Source of the DNA: an uncultured Roseovarius sp.
GTDB lineage: Bacteria > Pseudomonadota > Alphaproteobacteria > Rhodobacterales > Rhodobacteraceae
NCBI GenBank assembly: GCA_951812895.1
Contig: OX638333.1
Location: forward strand, 4,320,001 to 4,384,000
Direction: 5' to 3'
DNA length: 64,000 bases
Shown here: in pieces, positions 17,955-26,987 of the stretch
How the letters are laid out: the number at the start of each line of letters is the position of its first letter
How positions within the stretch are numbered: the first letter of the stretch is position 1
The notes under the pieces: generated by a model
Databases searched by the model: none
The model's input: only the letters and a program-made list of their open reading frames with translations
What the model was told of the DNA's origin: nothing
Position numbers and translations under genes: made by a program

Positions 17955-18461
17955 TTAGACCTCGGAAAAAGATGAATCCTGAATTTCCAAAACTATAGCG
18001 GTTCAATCAAATCTCTCACATAGTTGATGTAAAAATTTCTAAGAATTTCGCCACTTTTCAATAATTTGTCTACGCTTTGATGAACTTGCAGACAGCTCTA
18101 GTGTTCTTGGTCCAAATGAATTGGGACAGATCAATCGATGGCGCAGCATTTTTGGTCGTGAGTGACCGCAATGCGAGACAATCCCGACCTTAGATTTTAC
18201 GCCCTCGCTGACGCAGCATCGCTTCGCACTTGCGGCACATGTGTTGTTGCAACGCAGCGTACGTCGTCAATCCGGTCATTCATAGGCGTTGTTATTGCTG
18301 GAACCAAAACCGTGCTTTCGCCGCAGGTTGATCAGTCAATCAAGACGCGGACGAAGCGGATTACCGCAGCGATTAGTACAAGCGTCCGCTTTGCCAAATT
18401 GACCGTAATTCTCGATGTACTACATAGGGAATTTGTTAGCAGTTTGTTTTGTGCCGGATTT
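17955..18461. other. Intergenic region upstream of the FadL-type gene
   Basis: About 500 bases without a supported gene. The left part, AT-rich, contains AAAATTTCTAAGAATTTCG (from 18032), similar to the TTTCTAA boxes near the Lrp gene, and would hold the porin promoter. The frame at 18162-18518 has no ribosome site or domain. Confidence 0.5.
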
Positions 18462-19688
18462 TTATGCCGCTACGATCCTGCAGGCCGAATCGAGAAGCAC
18501 TTGGGCACCCGCAATTAGTGATGCATCTTCTGTATATTCCAGTGGGTTGTGACTTATGCCGTTGCGGCTGGGAACAAAAATCATCGCGGTCGGGCAGATA
18601 CGCGACATCATTTGTGCGTCATGACCAGCTCCGGAGGTCATTCGTTGGCAGGACAATTGCCGTGCAGCGGCACCCTCTTCAATCATTTCCACGATGGTTT
18701 CGTCAAAGGCTACAGGTTCAAAGCGAGCGAGTAGTTCGGTTTGAACGGTCACACCGTCGCTGACTTCCAGCATTTCGAGGAAGTCAGTCAAAGCGGCCTG
18801 ACGGTGTTCCCATGTGGACAAACTGGGATCACGTAAATCCACAGTGAATTCTGCAAAATCTGGGATGACGTTGATTGCATTTGGACCGAACTTTATTGTT
18901 CCCACTGTCGCCACGCTATCGGAATCTGCAACCAGATCGCGCAGGAAAGTAATTACCTTGGCCGCCGCGAGACCAGCGTCGATGCGCAGATGTGTGGGCG
19001 TGGTCCCTGCGTGGTTTGCCACGCCCTTGATAGTGATTTTTTGCCAGAAAATACCCTGAAGGTTTGCCACAGCACCCATCAGTTTACCTTCGGCCTCCAA
19101 CAACGGGCCTTGCTCTACATGCGCTTCGATAAAGGCCGAAGGAACGATGGCACCGGGCTCTAAATCACCGGCGTATCCGATCCGATCCAGCTCCTCTTCC
19201 AAAACGGTTCCGTCGATCCCTTGAGTTGCCAATGCTTCGTCCACATCCATCCCGCCGGCGTAGACCAAAGATCCCATCATGTCGGGCGCGAAACGCACGC
19301 CTTCTTCGTTGGTGAAGGCCGCCACAATTACCGGGCGATCCGGTTTTACTCCCGCGGACTTCATTGCCTCAATCACCGAGAGAGCCGACAAAACCCCATA
19401 GCAGCCATCATAAATGCCCGCATTGATAACGCTGTCGATGTGGCTTCCCATCATCAGCGGAGCGACTTCGCTCTCGACATTCCATATACCGAAGATGTTA
19501 CCGATCCTGTCCACGCGAACTTCAAGTCCAGCTTCCTTGAGCCATGCAACAAATTGATCCCGACCAAGCTTGTCTGAATCCGATGCGGCAAGACGGGTTA
19601 ATACGCCCATACTATCCCTGCCAATATCGCCCAGAGTGTTGAGGCGAGATAGGAGAGTTGTTTCGTCTACGGTGATGCTGTTAGCCAT
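18462..19688 (-). CDS. M20-family Zn-dependent amidohydrolase (N-carbamoyl-amino acid/allantoate type)
   Basis: 408 residues, the usual length for the hydantoinase/carbamoylase branch of M20. Metal-binding and catalytic motifs are GSHIDSVINAGIYDGCYGV, TNEEGVRFAPDMMGS, EAHVEQGPLLEAEG and the terminal TSGAGHDAQMMSRICPTAM with NGISHNP. It should hydrolyse N-carbamoyl amino acids, ureidoglycine or allantoate in the cytoplasm; the substrate cannot be fixed from sequence. ATG 19688 (MANSITVDE) has AGGG at normal spacing; the open frame extends 17 codons further. It is divergent from the Lrp/AsnC gene, which probably controls it. Confidence 0.9.
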   Translation of the reverse strand: MANSITVDETTLLSRLNTLGDIGRDSMGVLTRLAASDSDKLGRDQFVAWLKEAGLEVRVDRIGNIFGIWNVESEVAPLMMGSHIDSVINAGIYDGCYGVLSALSVIEAMKSAGVKPDRPVIVAAFTNEEGVRFAPDMMGSLVYAGGMDVDEALATQGIDGTVLEEELDRIGYAGDLEPGAIVPSAFIEAHVEQGPLLEAEGKLMGAVANLQGIFWQKITIKGVANHAGTTPTHLRIDAGLAAAKVITFLRDLVADSDSVATVGTIKFGPNAINVIPDFAEFTVDLRDPSLSTWEHRQAALTDFLEMLEVSDGVTVQTELLARFEPVAFDETIVEMIEEGAAARQLSCQRMTSGAGHDAQMMSRICPTAMIFVPSRNGISHNPLEYTEDASLIAGAQVLLDSACRIVAA

Positions 19689-19742
19689 ACTAAGCGCCCT
19701 TGTGTGCAGTACAATGCAAATTTGGCGTAGAGATATCACGCT

Positions 19743-19786
19743 TTTCTAAAATCTAAATTTCTAATTAGTTGCCATAAGTTTCTAAA
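19743..19786. promoter_or_regulatory. Three TTTCTAA boxes between amidohydrolase and lrp-like genes
   Basis: TTTCTAAA at 19743-19750, TTTCTAAT at 19758-19765 and TTTCTAAA at 19779-19786 lie in the divergent promoter region. Repeated AT-rich boxes fit binding of the Lrp-type octamer encoded next door. The role is inferred. Confidence 0.4.
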
Positions 19787-19831
19787 AATGTCACAATTTA
19801 TGCGATTATAAGAAACTAATGGAAAGACGCC

Positions 19832-20314
19832 TTGAAAGACTCTCTAGATGAAATGGATCGAAAGATATTGAATATATTGCAACGGCAGGGAGACATTTCC
19901 AATCGCGCTCTTGCGGATGCGGTTGGGTTGTCGCCACCTCCTTGCCTGAAACGCGTTCGGCGCTTGCAGGAACTAGGCGTGTTAGAAAAGACCGTTGCCC
20001 TGTTGAATCCTAAGTTGGTCGGACAAGGTTTGATCGCCTTTGTCGACGTGGAGTTGGAAAAACAACGCGATGATTTGCTGCGACTTTTCGAGCAGCGCGT
20101 TTCGGAACGGCGTGAAGTCATGCAATGCTATATGGTCTCTGGCGATAGCGACTACCTTTTGGTGGTCAACGTACCTGATATGGAGGCCTACGAACTTTTT
20201 GTTCGCGATGTTTTCGCGCGAGAACCTAACATACTAAGATACAAAACACGTTTTGGTATGAGCCGTGTAAAATACTGCACAGAGTTTCAAATTGAGAACA
20301 TCCGGCAACGTTGA
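19832..20314 (+). CDS. Lrp/AsnC-family transcriptional regulator
   Basis: 160 residues. The AsnC-type helix-turn-helix is LDEMDRKILNILQRQGDISNRALADAVGLSPPPCLKRVRRLQ in outline (about 5-46), followed by the RAM ligand-binding domain (LIAFVDVELEK to VREPNILRYKTRF). The start is TTG 19832 with GGAAAG upstream. It is divergent from the M20 hydrolase gene and only 91 bases from the insertion sequence, which has separated it from whatever lay downstream. Likely senses an amino acid and controls the hydrolase. Confidence 0.92.
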   Translation: MKDSLDEMDRKILNILQRQGDISNRALADAVGLSPPPCLKRVRRLQELGVLEKTVALLNPKLVGQGLIAFVDVELEKQRDDLLRLFEQRVSERREVMQCYMVSGDSDYLLVVNVPDMEAYELFVRDVFAREPNILRYKTRFGMSRVKYCTEFQIENIRQR

Positions 20315-20405
20315 GTTCACGAAACCGAGTTTACTGCTCACAAATTCAAGTGAACCGGTGCCATAGCTGTCATTCGCCGCAATATCAAATACAGTGAGTA
20401 ATGGG

Positions 20406-20419
20406 ATGTACCGGCTGCT
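20406..20419. repeat. Left subterminal inverted repeat of the IS
   Basis: ATGTACCGGCTGCT, perfectly complementary to 21749-21762, 49 bases before the transposase start. Confidence 0.9.
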
Positions 20420-20468
20420 TCACCCAGCAGGTTAGGCTTGGCCTATTTCTGCAACATGGAGAAGTAGC

Positions 20469-21527
20469 ATGGCGAAGAACGATTTTAATGAGTTGATGTC
20501 GGTTGGCATCGACATTGGCAAAGATGTCTTTCACTTGGTTGGTTTTGATTATGATGGCCAGCTCGTGCTGCGCAAGAAGATCAAACGGCTGGCACTGTTG
20601 GCAACGTTTGAGAATTTGCCGCGCTGCATTGTTGGTATGGAGGCCTGCTTGAGCGCGCATTTTGTCAGCCGGACGCTGCGCGAAATGGGTTTCGAGCCTC
20701 GTATTATTCCTGCGATTTACGTGAAGCCTTTCAACAAGGGTCAAAAGAACGACTACAATGATGCCGAAGCCATCGCAGAGGCTGCGTTGCGTCCCAATCT
20801 GAAAACAGTCTCAGAGAAAACCCAGGACCAGCTTGACCTTCAAGCACTACATCGCGTCCGGTCTCGCCTTGTGTCGCGGCGGACGGCAGCCATGAACCAA
20901 ATCCGTGCCTTTTTGATCGAACAAGGCATCACCGTCCGGCGCAGTGTCGCCGCCCTGCGCAATTCCCTTGATGCTATTCTGGACAACCGCAGTGGCGAGA
21001 TGTCCCTGCGCATGCGGAAGCTGATTTTGGGTCTTCAACAGGATTGGATCTGGCTGGATAAACGGATCGAGATGACGACATCAGAAATCAAAAAGGTCAG
21101 TGAAACTGAGCCGGGTTGCCAGCGCCTCATGACCATCCCAGGCATCGGCCCCCTGATCTCGACAGCAATGGTCGCCGCCATCGGCAAAGGCGAGGCCTAT
21201 GACCGAGGGCGTGACTTTGCGGCCTGGCTTGGATTGGTGCCACGGCAACACAGCACTGGGGGACGCACCATATTAGGCAGCATCACAAAACGCGGAAGTA
21301 GATATCTGCGCATGCTCTTTGTGCAGGCAGCACAGGTCATCATGATGCGGCCAAAGAACTGGCACAAGTTCAGCTTTGGCGTTTGGCTGGAGGCGGCCTC
21401 AACGCGCATGCAGCACAACAAGCTTGGTGTCGCACTGGCCAACAAACTGGCCCGGATCGCATGGAGCGTTCTAAGCTCCGGCAAGGATTTTGATTGGAAG
21501 GAAAGAGAGACAGCGTCAGCGATCTAA
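20469..21527 (+). CDS. IS110-family transposase
   Basis: 352 residues, intact. The N-terminal RuvC-like DEDD domain shows VGIDIGKDVF, VGMEAC and DYNDAEAIAEAAL. The C-terminal transposase_20 domain shows PGIGPLISTAMVAAIG, AAWLGLVPRQHSTGG and KRGSRYLRMLFVQAA, including the catalytic serine region. ATG 20469 follows GGAGAAGTAGC. These enzymes work with a non-coding guide RNA encoded in the same element and insert site-specifically. The 221 bases after the stop are unusually long for plain flank and fit that RNA. Confidence 0.96.
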   Translation: MAKNDFNELMSVGIDIGKDVFHLVGFDYDGQLVLRKKIKRLALLATFENLPRCIVGMEACLSAHFVSRTLREMGFEPRIIPAIYVKPFNKGQKNDYNDAEAIAEAALRPNLKTVSEKTQDQLDLQALHRVRSRLVSRRTAAMNQIRAFLIEQGITVRRSVAALRNSLDAILDNRSGEMSLRMRKLILGLQQDWIWLDKRIEMTTSEIKKVSETEPGCQRLMTIPGIGPLISTAMVAAIGKGEAYDRGRDFAAWLGLVPRQHSTGGRTILGSITKRGSRYLRMLFVQAAQVIMMRPKNWHKFSFGVWLEAASTRMQHNKLGVALANKLARIAWSVLSSGKDFDWKERETASAI

Positions 21528-21748
21528 GCAGACCGCTGACACAACGATGTTCGTAAACCTCAAATGCATGGAACGGGAATAAGACGCACCCAAAGTCTGA
21601 GAGCCCAAATGGTCATCAATGATCTGGTAAGTAATGAGACAGCGGCGCGTGCGCACTCCCAACAGGGCCACGGCAATCAACAAGCCGATACAAAGGCCGG
21701 ATACATATCAGCGACTTCCTGAAGACGTGCAATTTATCACTTGCGAAC
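21528..21748 (+). ncRNA. Probable guide (seek/bridge) RNA region of the IS
   Basis: A 221 bp non-coding stretch between the transposase stop and the right inverted repeat. In IS1111-type elements the structured guide RNA is encoded after the transposase gene, while in classical IS110 it precedes it; here the left flank is only 49 bases, so the RNA should be on the right. I did not derive a secondary structure. Confidence 0.4.
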
Positions 21749-21762
21749 AGCAGCCGGTACAT
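21749..21762. repeat. Right subterminal inverted repeat of the IS
   Basis: AGCAGCCGGTACAT, the exact reverse complement of 20406-20419. Confidence 0.9.
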
Positions 21763-22165
21763 ACATTGGGCTCGAAACAGCCATCGGAGGCGGTGCAGAA
21801 TCGACTGGTAGGTTTAAGATTGAGATCACCAAGGACGGCCCATTCCTGACATTGAGCACCCAGCCAAGATGCTGCGTTTGCAGTCCGCTTTCTAGACATT
21901 CGCCGCGACCGCAAAAACTTGGGTTGGCCGAACTCACAGTCCGCGGGACAGATCCGTCATAGGCGTTCGAAGTGCAAATGTCTGGTTTCCGGTCACGTGA
22001 CAGCAATCGAAAATTTCACTACCTGCGGAAACGGTTGTGTTTTGGCAAACGACGTATTGTATCCGAGGACCGATTTCAGCCTACGAAATTTTCTTTCGCA
22101 TCTCAAAAGACAACTGAATAATAGATCAAAATGAAACAGCAGAACGGTGCTTAAGTGTTTTGTGG
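21763..22165. other. Intergenic sequence right of the IS
   Basis: About 400 bases without a supported gene. The minus strand has a phrase translating as QTQHLGWVLNVRNG within a frame lacking a ribosome site; it resembles the degenerate interspersed intergenic sequences common in Rhodobacterales genomes. This impression is from memory and unverified. Confidence 0.35.
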
Positions 22166-23719
22166 CTATTCTGGTAGCTTGGCGTCACCGAGCAACTGCG
22201 AGAGCTTTTCAGGTATGGCTTTGCCCCTATATGGCTGCCGCTGCAAATAGCCGTTGACTGAAAAGTCAGCCGAAATCTTCGCAATGCGAACACCCCGAGA
22301 AATAGCCGCCTTGGTCTCTCCTTGCTCCATGTCTATCGCACACAGGAGTACCATCGCCTCAAGGTCTTCGTCGTTTTTGTTGAGCGCCTCTCGTGCAGGT
22401 CGAACCGCCCCAGACAAATTTCCTTGCGCCCTCATTACCGCCGCCAACACCAGACTAAAGAACGGCGGATGGAATGGAGAATATCGGATCGCCGACTTAA
22501 TGTGCTCCAGCGCGGCATCTTGTTCTCCACAAAAATGCAAGACGTTCGCATAGAATCCATTTGCATTTGCACAGCTCGGACGATTTTGCACAGCGGAAGC
22601 TCCTGCTTGAAGTGCTGCGTCGAATTTTCGGTCGAGCAAATAGAGATGGCTCAATACCGTAAAGGCCTGACCGTCGCTGTCTTCAAATGCCGCTGCTTTT
22701 TCAGCCCATTTCCGCGCGAGCGCATGAGATTTCTCAGGTGATGACGACCACCCTCGCTGTAAGTCAAACCAGTGCGCTAGTGATATCCATGTTGCACCTA
22801 GCGATAAGTCAGGATGATGACGTGTAACATTCTCGAAGTCGTGCCGTGCAACGCCCAAACTAGCCTTTGTCATTTTGAAGAAGTTGTCGATACCACGATA
22901 GAAGACCTCAAGCGACTTAAGATCAGGAAGCACTTTGTGCCAAATACGAGCTGCCTCACCCGCGACGAGTTGAACGCTCATGGCGGTCAAAATTTCGCGC
23001 GTGATGTCATCAAGAAAGAGAAACGTGTCTTCAACTTTACGGTCAAGCTGGTCTGACCAGACAACACTGTGATTTCTTGTTTCGATCAGCTGGGCGGAAA
23101 ATCGCACCGTATCGCCGGACCGGCGCACCTGACCGTTAAGCATGTATTGGGCATTTAGCGCCGCAGCCGCGTCTTGCGGTGCCAGCTTTGCGGCGGCGCT
23201 AGACGATCCAATCGCGATAACGCCCAAGCCCGAAATGCGGATCAATGCATTTTGGATGTCGATCCGCAAACCCTGAGCAAGACTTTGAGACATCTGCCCT
23301 TCGTTCAAGCATTCAAACGGCATTACAGCGACCGTCGGTTTATCGGCAGTTTCCATGTTTTTGGTGGTGGCCAAAGGCGAACTGTTGCTGAAGGGCGGAT
23401 AAAAACTAGGTTCCGGAAGGAATCGAAATCCGCGGCGTGGGATCGTTTTCAGCACTCGTTGGGATTTTCCGTCATCGCCAAGGATTGTCCGGACCGCATT
23501 AATACGCGTCGAAATCGCAGCGTCCGACACAATACGTCCGCCCCATACCCCCTCGAGAATCTCTTCCCGGGAGACAAGGCCGCCTGCGTTCTCTGCAAAG
23601 AACTTTATCAGATCAAATACCTGAGGCTCTAAATTCAATACGGTTCCATTGCGTGACAGTTGCAGTGACTCCAAACACAATTCGAAGTCCAGGAAACGTA
23701 TCAGCTTTATGTGTGACAT
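22166..23719 (-). CDS. CadC-like winged-helix regulator with TolB-like and TPR domains
   Basis: 517 residues. Residues about 8-100 form an OmpR/PhoB-type winged helix: LNLEPQVFDLIKFFAENAGG, SREEILEGVWGGRIVSDAAI and KTIPRRGFRFLPE. No receiver domain precedes it and no transmembrane helix follows, unlike E. coli CadC. Then comes a TolB-like segment (TVAVMPFECLNEGQM, INAQYMLNGQVRRSGDTVRF) and C-terminal TPR-like repeats. The same TolB plus TPR module occurs in the cyclase at 5271-7034. It should be a one-component DNA-binding regulator. ATG 23719 begins 159 bases from a small divergent gene, a possible target. Confidence 0.87.
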   Translation of the reverse strand: MSHIKLIRFLDFELCLESLQLSRNGTVLNLEPQVFDLIKFFAENAGGLVSREEILEGVWGGRIVSDAAISTRINAVRTILGDDGKSQRVLKTIPRRGFRFLPEPSFYPPFSNSSPLATTKNMETADKPTVAVMPFECLNEGQMSQSLAQGLRIDIQNALIRISGLGVIAIGSSSAAAKLAPQDAAAALNAQYMLNGQVRRSGDTVRFSAQLIETRNHSVVWSDQLDRKVEDTFLFLDDITREILTAMSVQLVAGEAARIWHKVLPDLKSLEVFYRGIDNFFKMTKASLGVARHDFENVTRHHPDLSLGATWISLAHWFDLQRGWSSSPEKSHALARKWAEKAAAFEDSDGQAFTVLSHLYLLDRKFDAALQAGASAVQNRPSCANANGFYANVLHFCGEQDAALEHIKSAIRYSPFHPPFFSLVLAAVMRAQGNLSGAVRPAREALNKNDEDLEAMVLLCAIDMEQGETKAAISRGVRIAKISADFSVNGYLQRQPYRGKAIPEKLSQLLGDAKLPE

Positions 23720-23878
23720 ATCTCAAGATAGCCGAACACCGCCCTGAACGGCTACTGCGAAAATCAAAATGAAGAACTTCTAAAGATGTTCTAAAGACCT
23801 GCTTTAAGCGGCTTTCTCCTGACGCTGGTATCCAAAGATTACGGCAACCGGCACCAGCCGAACGCAAGGAGAAATAAA

Positions 23879-24046
23879 ATGACCATCAAACAACAAAGTG
23901 AGTTCGTGAGCGCGAATGGTTCAGTCAATACCACTAAGGCGATACGCGCCGGGCACGAAGCGAGAAGCGAAGCGCTCCGAGAGATGTATGCGACGCTGCG
24001 CAGCATGGTCGAACGGATGTTTCGGATCAATTCTACCCAAGCTTGA
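23879..24046 (+). CDS. Small protein of 55 residues, unknown function
   Basis: ATG 23879 is preceded by AAGGAG with 7 bases spacing, the best-formed ribosome site in this region, and the frame runs to TGA 24044-24046. The product starts MTIKQQSEFVSANGSV and is rich in charged residues with HEARSEALREMYATLRSM forming an amphipathic helix near residues 26-43; no Cys, signal or membrane segment. It is divergent from the CadC-like regulator. I do not recognise a family. Coding is supported by the ribosome site and composition only. Confidence 0.6.
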   Translation: MTIKQQSEFVSANGSVNTTKAIRAGHEARSEALREMYATLRSMVERMFRINSTQA

Positions 24047-24208
24047 ATGACTTTCCTCGCCGCCGCAAAGCAACGCAGTTCGATTGGAGGGAAAACTGGA
24101 GCGCGGCCCAAAATGACTTGAACCCGACATTCATGCAACGTGCAGCATTCGACAGAATGGGCACAATGCCGACATTCTGGATTCGATTATCTATACGCAA
24201 AAATTCAC

Positions 24209-25270
24209 CTAGCGCGCTGGTTTAGGCGGGCGAGGTGGATGTTGCCTTGCCGGGCCGGAGGGGGCGGAACCGGGAGGAGGAGACGGAGGTAGTCCGGAGG
24301 TTGCGGATACCCCTGCACGGCCCAAGACTTTCGGTGTCAGTTCAAAGCCTGTCTGTTCGATCCGGTGTAACACCCGGCGGGCCAGGTTGGGGTTCTGGAT
24401 GTCAAAGGTTTTGCGCCGCAGGAACCAGTAGAGGAATTTCTCGAACGGAAACTCCCGCTCACCAACTTCGGCGAACGCCGCTTTGGCCTCTGCCTCATTC
24501 CGGACGGTTATTGCACAGAGGTGAAAGTCGCTGGTACCAAACAAAATCGCCGGGGTGCGGTGCAGTAGCCCCTCGAAGGACGCACCAGAGCAGATCGACA
24601 CCGAACAATGCGCACCTTTCAGCAGGTCATGCACATTGGCCGAAACCATTGAAACTCTGTCTTCGCGCCGTGCCAGCATCAGGGCGTGTTCGGATGCAAT
24701 CGTGTCGGGGCGTTTGGGGTGTGTTTTGATCAGCACCTCGCGATCGCCACGATAGCGCATAACCAGATCGAGCATTTCGGTCTCCATCATATGCATACTG
24801 CGCATCACAGGTTCACTGATGCCCTGCAGCAATACGATGATCTTGCCTTGCCCGATCGAACCGGAGAGTTCCGGTTGCGGGTATTTGGAAATACCGCGCG
24901 TCGCAAAACGGCGTTGCAGAAGCTCAAAAAACTGGGAGGCATTTTCGGGGTCAATCCGGCTGAGATCCGGCTTGGCCCGGCTGAGCGAGCTGTCGCAAAG
25001 AACGCCACGCTGGTCGAGATACCAATAGCGCCAGAGATAGGCGACGCCACAGTTCAGCACATTGTGCCTGCGCAAAAATCCGTGATGCACAAGATGAAAA
25101 GAATGGGGCGAATAGACATCCAGAGACGTTGTTGATGGCCTCTCAACAACTTTGATATTCAGGCCCATCGTCTCAAACTCAGGGATAATCTTTGCATAAA
25201 GGCCAAACCCCTTGGGCCCATAGCGATTGAGCTGCGACGCAGGCAGATGAATGACCACATTCCGTTTCAT
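24209..25270 (-). CDS. Capsule-polysaccharide-synthesis-like protein
   Basis: 353 residues from the ATG of MKRNVVIHLPASQL at 25270 (the frame is open 15 codons further). The second half reads KIIVLLQGISEPVMR, REVLIKTHPKRPD, VHDLLKGAHCSVSICSGASFEGLLHRTPAILFG, which resembles the C-terminal nucleotide-sugar domain of capsule synthesis (KpsC/KpsS-like) glycosyltransferases. The last 30 residues are a Pro-rich tail (LPPSPPPGSAPSGP). It lies 73 bases downstream of an LpxL-like acyltransferase gene on the same strand, so a role in surface glycan or lipid A-linked sugar is likely. The family call is by resemblance and not certain. Confidence 0.6.
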   Translation of the reverse strand: MKRNVVIHLPASQLNRYGPKGFGLYAKIIPEFETMGLNIKVVERPSTTSLDVYSPHSFHLVHHGFLRRHNVLNCGVAYLWRYWYLDQRGVLCDSSLSRAKPDLSRIDPENASQFFELLQRRFATRGISKYPQPELSGSIGQGKIIVLLQGISEPVMRSMHMMETEMLDLVMRYRGDREVLIKTHPKRPDTIASEHALMLARREDRVSMVSANVHDLLKGAHCSVSICSGASFEGLLHRTPAILFGTSDFHLCAITVRNEAEAKAAFAEVGEREFPFEKFLYWFLRRKTFDIQNPNLARRVLHRIEQTGFELTPKVLGRAGVSATSGLPPSPPPGSAPSGPARQHPPRPPKPAR

Positions 25271-25343
25271 ATCAGGCCACCCCCCGGGGCCCGGAACACG
25301 CGCGCCAGACAGCACATGGCGCGTAAATGTGGATCAGGCCGGG

Positions 25344-26156
25344 CTACCATCGGCGGATCGTCCACGACCATTGAGCAGGGTCATGCGCAATGATCTCACT
25401 GATCACATCGTTGAAACTCTGCATCATTTCCTCCGGTTCGCCAAATTCAAGTGGTTCTTCGATCCAGACCCGAAACGCGCCGGAGCTGCCCTGACGCAAC
25501 ACGAAACAGGGGATCAGGGGCACCTCTTGCTGGATCGCAATTCTGGCGGGGGTCAGGGCCGTAGCCGCAGAACGACCCAGAAATTGCAGCTTTGGACCGG
25601 ACTTGTCACGATGATCGGCAAGCATGACCGCAACATTGCCTTCGAGCAAAAATTCAAGGAAAAACTTGAGGTTACCCTGAAATTTGCGCTGTGTTCGGTG
25701 GCCGATTTTGAACCCCGGCTGGTTCAGCTTTGCCAACACGCGTTCAAATCGCTTGTCCAGAAAACCACTGCCCCGCTGACGGTAGAAAAAACCGGCATCC
25801 ACACCGTATTGGGCCAGAACATACATGCCCGCGACGTAGTTTCCGATATGCCCGCTGATCAGAATAACCGGCTCACCCCGTGCGACCAGATCAAAGAATC
25901 GCTCACATCCGGGCCCTTCGGCACGCAGGTCATCGAGGGTTGGTAAAAACCGGTCGAGGTTCAGCAATTCGCCGTAATACCGGCCGAGATTGCCAATGAT
26001 CTGTTGTTCCAGTTGCCGACGTTCTGCCTGCGGCGCGTCGGCATAAACACGTTTGAGGTTACAGCGGACAATACGACGTTGCCCCGACAGGTGCGAAAAC
26101 ACCCGCAGGTACCACCATTTTGTCCAGTTGACCCGAAGGCGATAGATCGCCGACAT
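25344..26156 (-). CDS. LpxL/HtrB-family lysophospholipid/lipid A acyltransferase
   Basis: 270 residues from ATG 26156 (MSAIYRLRVNW); TTG 26177 would add seven. Family blocks: VILISGHIGNYVAGMYVLA, NVAVMLADHRDKSGPKLQFLGRSAAT with the following TPARIAIQQEVPLIPCFVLR, and the terminal HDPAQWSWTIRRW. These enzymes add a secondary acyl chain to lipid A at the inner membrane. In the usual HX4(D/E) catalytic motif the acidic residue follows His by five positions; here it is Val (HIGNYV), so activity or chemistry may be altered. Probably an operon with the capsule-like gene downstream. Confidence 0.82.
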   Translation of the reverse strand: MSAIYRLRVNWTKWWYLRVFSHLSGQRRIVRCNLKRVYADAPQAERRQLEQQIIGNLGRYYGELLNLDRFLPTLDDLRAEGPGCERFFDLVARGEPVILISGHIGNYVAGMYVLAQYGVDAGFFYRQRGSGFLDKRFERVLAKLNQPGFKIGHRTQRKFQGNLKFFLEFLLEGNVAVMLADHRDKSGPKLQFLGRSAATALTPARIAIQQEVPLIPCFVLRQGSSGAFRVWIEEPLEFGEPEEMMQSFNDVISEIIAHDPAQWSWTIRRW

Positions 26157-26281
26157 ACGCACATATTCCCAAATCAACGGTCCGCATGTTTGCGAACCCC
26201 GTTGGGGTTACCCAGCAAAGGGTTCTAATTGTCGTCGAAACAACGTTATTACTGTGACGCCATGGGATATATTGGACGGAC

Positions 26282-26848
26282 ATGACCCGAATTTTATTGT
26301 TTAACAAACCCTTCGGCGTCCTGTCGCAATTCACTGACAAGGGCACCGCTGGATCATCGCGCCCGACATTGTCGAATTATATCGACGTACCAAAGGTTTA
26401 CCCCGCGGGACGGTTGGATCGGGATAGTGAGGGGTTGCTGGTTCTGACCGATAACGGGCAACTGCAGGCACGGATTTCCAACCCGAAATTCAAGCTTGAA
26501 AAAACCTATCTGGTGCAGGTCGAGGGGGACGTGGCCGACGGGGTTTTGCAAGCCCTCCGACGGGGCGTGACGCTCAAAGACGGGCCAACCCGGCCTGCCC
26601 GGGTGCACCGCATTGATCCGCCTGACCTTTGGGAGCGCGATCCACCGGTGCGGTTTCGCAAGTCGGTGCCTGATTGCTGGTTGGAGATCACAATCTCAGA
26701 GGGCCGAAACCGACAAGTGCGACGGATGACGGCGCATGTAAGCCACCCTACGTTGCGTTTAATCCGCTGGCGGGTTGGCGACTGGTCGCTGGAGGGGATA
26801 TCACCCGGTATGTGGAAGCAGAGCAGTATTTCACCGGGTATGATGTGA
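26282..26848 (+). CDS. rRNA pseudouridine synthase, RluE type
   Basis: 188 residues, without an N-terminal S4 domain. Signature of the RsuA/RluB/E/F family: [20 protein letters not shown] (catalytic Asp in GRLDRDS), KTYLVQVEG, and [24 protein letters not shown]. The short form without S4 matches RluE, which makes pseudouridine 2457 in 23S rRNA. The ATG at 26282 is divergent from the acyltransferase gene. Confidence 0.88.
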   Translation: MTRILLFNKPFGVLSQFTDKGTAGSSRPTLSNYIDVPKVYPAGRLDRDSEGLLVLTDNGQLQARISNPKFKLEKTYLVQVEGDVADGVLQALRRGVTLKDGPTRPARVHRIDPPDLWERDPPVRFRKSVPDCWLEITISEGRNRQVRRMTAHVSHPTLRLIRWRVGDWSLEGISPGMWKQSSISPGMM

Positions 26849-26987
26849 CCCGGGCAGGCTGATTATCAATGGGTTGGGGCAAACGAATTGTCTTGGCTCT
26901 TTGGCAAAAATAGAGGCTCTCGTTATCAGCAATAACGGTGCTGTCGGACATTGTTGCTGTTGGCCAAGTGGTGACCAACGGCAGAAC

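Larger units (their letters stand above)
20406..21762 (+). mobile_element. IS110-family (IS1111-type) insertion sequence
   Basis: One transposase gene flanked by perfect 14 bp inverted repeats, ATGTACCGGCTGCT at 20406-20419 and its reverse complement at 21749-21762. Members of the IS1111 branch of IS110 carry such subterminal repeats a few bases inside the true ends, so the element should extend slightly beyond these coordinates, about 1.37 kb in total. No target-site duplication is expected for this family and none is obvious. The transposase is intact, so the element may be active. Confidence 0.85.

Noticed and set aside
18162-18518. 118-residue frame in the gap upstream of the porin
   Set aside because: No ribosome site, low-complexity translation, and it overlaps the end of the amidohydrolase gene.
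24043-24225. 60-residue frame after the small gene
   Set aside because: TTG start inside the small gene's stop, no ribosome site, and it runs into the convergent capsule-like gene.
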